7,467 nucleotides of DNA from DAIDKA01 sp049792815 (GTDB lineage: Bacteria > Pseudomonadota > Gammaproteobacteria > Steroidobacterales > Steroidobacteraceae): contig JBARBG010000145.1 of the NCBI GenBank assembly GCA_049792815.1, positions 1 to 7,467 of the forward strand, written 5' to 3'. Within the stretch, counting starts at the first letter, position 1. Every line of letters starts with the position of its first letter. The notes beneath the pieces are model-generated. The model was not told the DNA's origin. It did no database searches and saw only the letters and a program-made list of their open reading frames with translations. This document shows positions 5,452 to 7,467 of this stretch, piece by piece. Made by a program: the position numbers and the translations under genes.

Positions 5452-7467
5452 CTGAAACGGCAGCAGATCCATTTTCCACCCAAGCACGAGGCGCTGCGCG
5501 AGGACGTGCACGCGCTCGGGGAGCTCATCGGCAGCGTGCTGCGCGAGCAGGGCGGGGTTGCCTTGCTGGCCACCGTGGAAGAGGACCGCGTCACCGCCAT
5601 CAACCGCCGCGAAGGCGATGCCACGGCGGACAGTGACCTGGCGGCCCGGGTGCGTGGCCGACCGCCCGCGCAGGCGCGGGACCTGGTGCGGGCGTTTTCG
5701 GCCTGGTTCCAGGCGGTAAACCTGGCGGAAAAGGTGCATCGGATCCGCCGCCGGCGTGAGTACTTTCTCAAGGACGGCGGCCGGCCCCAGCCTGGCGGCA
5801 TCGAGGACGCTCTGGGGGCCCTGAAGGCGGCGGGCTCGACGCTGCAGGACGTCCTGGCGATTCTGCCGCAGCTGCAGATCCAGCCGGTGTTCACCGCGCA
5901 TCCCACCGAGGCGACCCGACGCACCATGCTGCGCAAGCAGCAGCGCGTGGCGCAGCTGTTGCTCGACCGGCTCGATCCGACCCTGACCCCGGGCGAATCA
6001 CGCGCCGTGTGGAATCGGGTGCGCGCGGAGATCACGACCGCCTGGCAGACCGAGGATCACCCGCGCGAACGACTCACGGTCGCCGATGAACGTGAGCACG
6101 TGCTCTTCTATCTGGGGGAGGTGCTGTACCGGGTGGTGCCGGACTTCTACCAGGAGGTCGCCGAGGCGCTTGAGAAGCTGTACGGCGTTGACGCAGAGGC
6201 GGTGCAGCTGCCGCGCATCATCGGTTTTGGCACCTGGGTCGGCGGCGACATGGACGGCAATCCGGACGTCAACGGCAAGACCATCCGCGAAACCCTCGAC
6301 CGGCAGAACCGCGTCATCCTCAATGCCTACGTCGAGGAGTGCCAGACCCTGGCGCAGGAGCTGTCGCAAAGCGCCAGCCGTGTGAGTGTGTCGTCGGGTC
6401 TCGCCAAGCGTATCGAGCACTACAACACCCTGGTGCCAGGCTCCCGCGCCATCACCCCGGCGCGCCACGATCGCATGCCCTACCGGGTGTTCCTGGCGCA
6501 GCTTGGCACGCGGCTGCGCAATGCCCTGGAGGGCCGTCCCAACGGCTATGAACAGGCGCGCGAATTCGAATCCGACGTGCGCCTGATCAGCGACAGCCTG
6601 CGCGCCAACAAGGGTTGGAACGCCGGCCATCACTCGGTGCAGCGCCTGCTGCGCCGGATCCAGACCTTCGGCTTTCACATGGCGACGCTGGATGTGCGCC
6701 AGCATACCTCGGTCCACCACCAGGTCATCGCGCAGGGACTGGCGGATGCGATCTGGCAGGAACGTACGGCTCTTGAGCGCCAGGAACTGCTCAGCGGCGC
6801 CCTGGCGCGCGATCAGGGTCCGCGCATGGAGCTTGATCCACAGGGACGCCGCAGCCGTGGCGTGTTCGAGGCCATGGTCCAGGGCCGCCACCGCTACGGT
6901 CCTGATGCCATCGGCTACTACATCGTGAGCGGCGTGCTGGGCATCGATGACGTGCTGGCGGTGCTGCTGCTGGCGCGCTGGGCCGAAGCCTGGGACAAGC
7001 GCACCGGCGAGGCCGCCGTGGACGTGGCGCCGATGTTTGAATGCCTGGATACCCTGGAGCGCGGTGCGGATCTGATGCGGCTGCTGCTGGCGGATCCCAC
7101 CTACCAGCGCCACCTGGCCGCGCGCGGCGCACGGCAGGGCGTGGTACTGGGTCATGCGGACATCAGCAAGGAGGGCGGCATCTGCAATGCCCGCTATGCC
7201 ATACACCGCGCCCAGGCGGCGCTCTCCGAGGCGCTCAAGGGTGTGGTCGCCAATCCCGTCATCATGCACGCCCGCGGCGGCAGCATCGCCCTGGGCGGCG
7301 GCAGGATCGACGCTCTGGTGCGCACCGCGCCCCCCGGCGCGATCAACACCGTGCTGCGGATCACCGAACAGGGTCAGGTGGTCACGCAAAGCTACGGCTT
7401 GCGGCCCATCGCCATGCGCACGCTGGCGCGCGCCTTCAGCGCCCTGGCGCTGGCCGCGGGCCAGGCG
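5452..7467 (+). CDS. ppc: Phosphoenolpyruvate carboxylase, divergent active-site loop (3' truncated)
   Basis: The predicted cytosolic enzyme adds bicarbonate to phosphoenolpyruvate to give oxaloacetate and phosphate, refilling the citric acid cycle. The frame is open to the window edge: 672 codons of an expected 880-950. Landmarks with E. coli equivalents are FTAHPTEATRR with His150 (His138), GGDMDGNP at 264-271 (usually GGDRDGNP), LDVRQ with Arg416 (Arg396), MFECLD with Glu530 (metal ligand Glu506), GHADISKEGG with Asp570 and Lys573 (Asp543, Lys546), HARGGSIALGGG at 606-617 with His606 and Arg608 (His579, Arg581), and TEQGQVV. The spacing agrees with E. coli, so Leu614 stands at Arg587, a residue conserved in the family. 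The start appears to be CTG 5452, with AGGAG 8 bases upstream and IHFPPKHEALREDV just after it. No frameshift or stop interrupts it. It could be a functional variant or a specialised paralogue. Confidence 0.92.
   Translation, partial: MKRQQIHFPPKHEALREDVHALGELIGSVLREQGGVALLATVEEDRVTAINRREGDATADSDLAARVRGRPPAQARDLVRAFSAWFQAVNLAEKVHRIRRRREYFLKDGGRPQPGGIEDALGALKAAGSTLQDVLAILPQLQIQPVFTAHPTEATRRTMLRKQQRVAQLLLDRLDPTLTPGESRAVWNRVRAEITTAWQTEDHPRERLTVADEREHVLFYLGEVLYRVVPDFYQEVAEALEKLYGVDAEAVQLPRIIGFGTWVGGDMDGNPDVNGKTIRETLDRQNRVILNAYVEECQTLAQELSQSASRVSVSSGLAKRIEHYNTLVPGSRAITPARHDRMPYRVFLAQLGTRLRNALEGRPNGYEQAREFESDVRLISDSLRANKGWNAGHHSVQRLLRRIQTFGFHMATLDVRQHTSVHHQVIAQGLADAIWQERTALERQELLSGALARDQGPRMELDPQGRRSRGVFEAMVQGRHRYGPDAIGYYIVSGVLGIDDVLAVLLLARWAEAWDKRTGEAAVDVAPMFECLDTLERGADLMRLLLADPTYQRHLAARGARQGVVLGHADISKEGGICNARYAIHRAQAALSEALKGVVANPVIMHARGGSIALGGGRIDALVRTAPPGAINTVLRITEQGQVVTQSYGLRPIAMRTLARAFSALALAAGQA

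Noticed and set aside
5998..7389. 463-codon open frame on the - strand opposite ppc
   Set aside because: Its translation is rich in His, Gln, Arg and Ala with no recognisable domain. It lies wholly antisense to a clear PEP carboxylase, and such frames are common opposite GC-rich genes.

Overview
The window is a dense stretch of a GC-rich proteobacterial chromosome, with all recognisable genes on the + strand. High GC, short or overlapping gene junctions and the protein families present suggest a gammaproteobacterium of the Chromatiales/Ectothiorhodospiraceae type. This placement is an impression from sequence style and remembered synteny; no marker gene is present to confirm it. There is no sign of mobile elements, CRISPR or RNA genes.

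Positions 1-327 hold the C-terminal end of a protein of unknown function, with an Ala/Lys/Gly-rich linker followed by a compact domain. A 113-base intergenic gap (328-440) follows, with a GC hairpin and a 6-bp inverted repeat that may be an operator. Positions 441-3053 form a tight four-gene unit: a TolQ/ExbB/MotA-type proton channel, two different ExbD/TolR-type proteins, and a TonB-like periplasm-spanning protein with a proline stretch and an AgmX/PglI-type C-terminal domain. One channel protein plus two ExbD proteins plus an AgmX-like transducer resembles the Agl-Glt envelope machinery of Myxococcus more than a classical TonB-ExbB-ExbD iron-uptake system. It is probably a proton-motive-force-driven complex that transmits energy from the inner membrane to the periplasm or outer membrane. 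Its cargo or target is unknown.

Positions 3065-3424 encode a small helical soluble protein with no recognised family, apparently in the same transcription unit. Positions 3449-5437 encode a full-length CPA2 cation:proton antiporter of the KefB/KefC type with a cytosolic RCK (TrkA-N plus TrkA-C) module, probably started at TTG. From 5452 to the window end runs a phosphoenolpyruvate carboxylase, cut by the window edge after 672 codons. It seems to start at CTG behind a strong ribosome binding site.

The two points most worth pursuing are the 1 ExbB : 2 ExbD : AgmX-like transducer cassette with its unknown partners, and the carboxylase. The carboxylase keeps most catalytic residues but has Leu where the E. 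coli enzyme has the conserved Arg587 of the GRGGxxGRGG loop.
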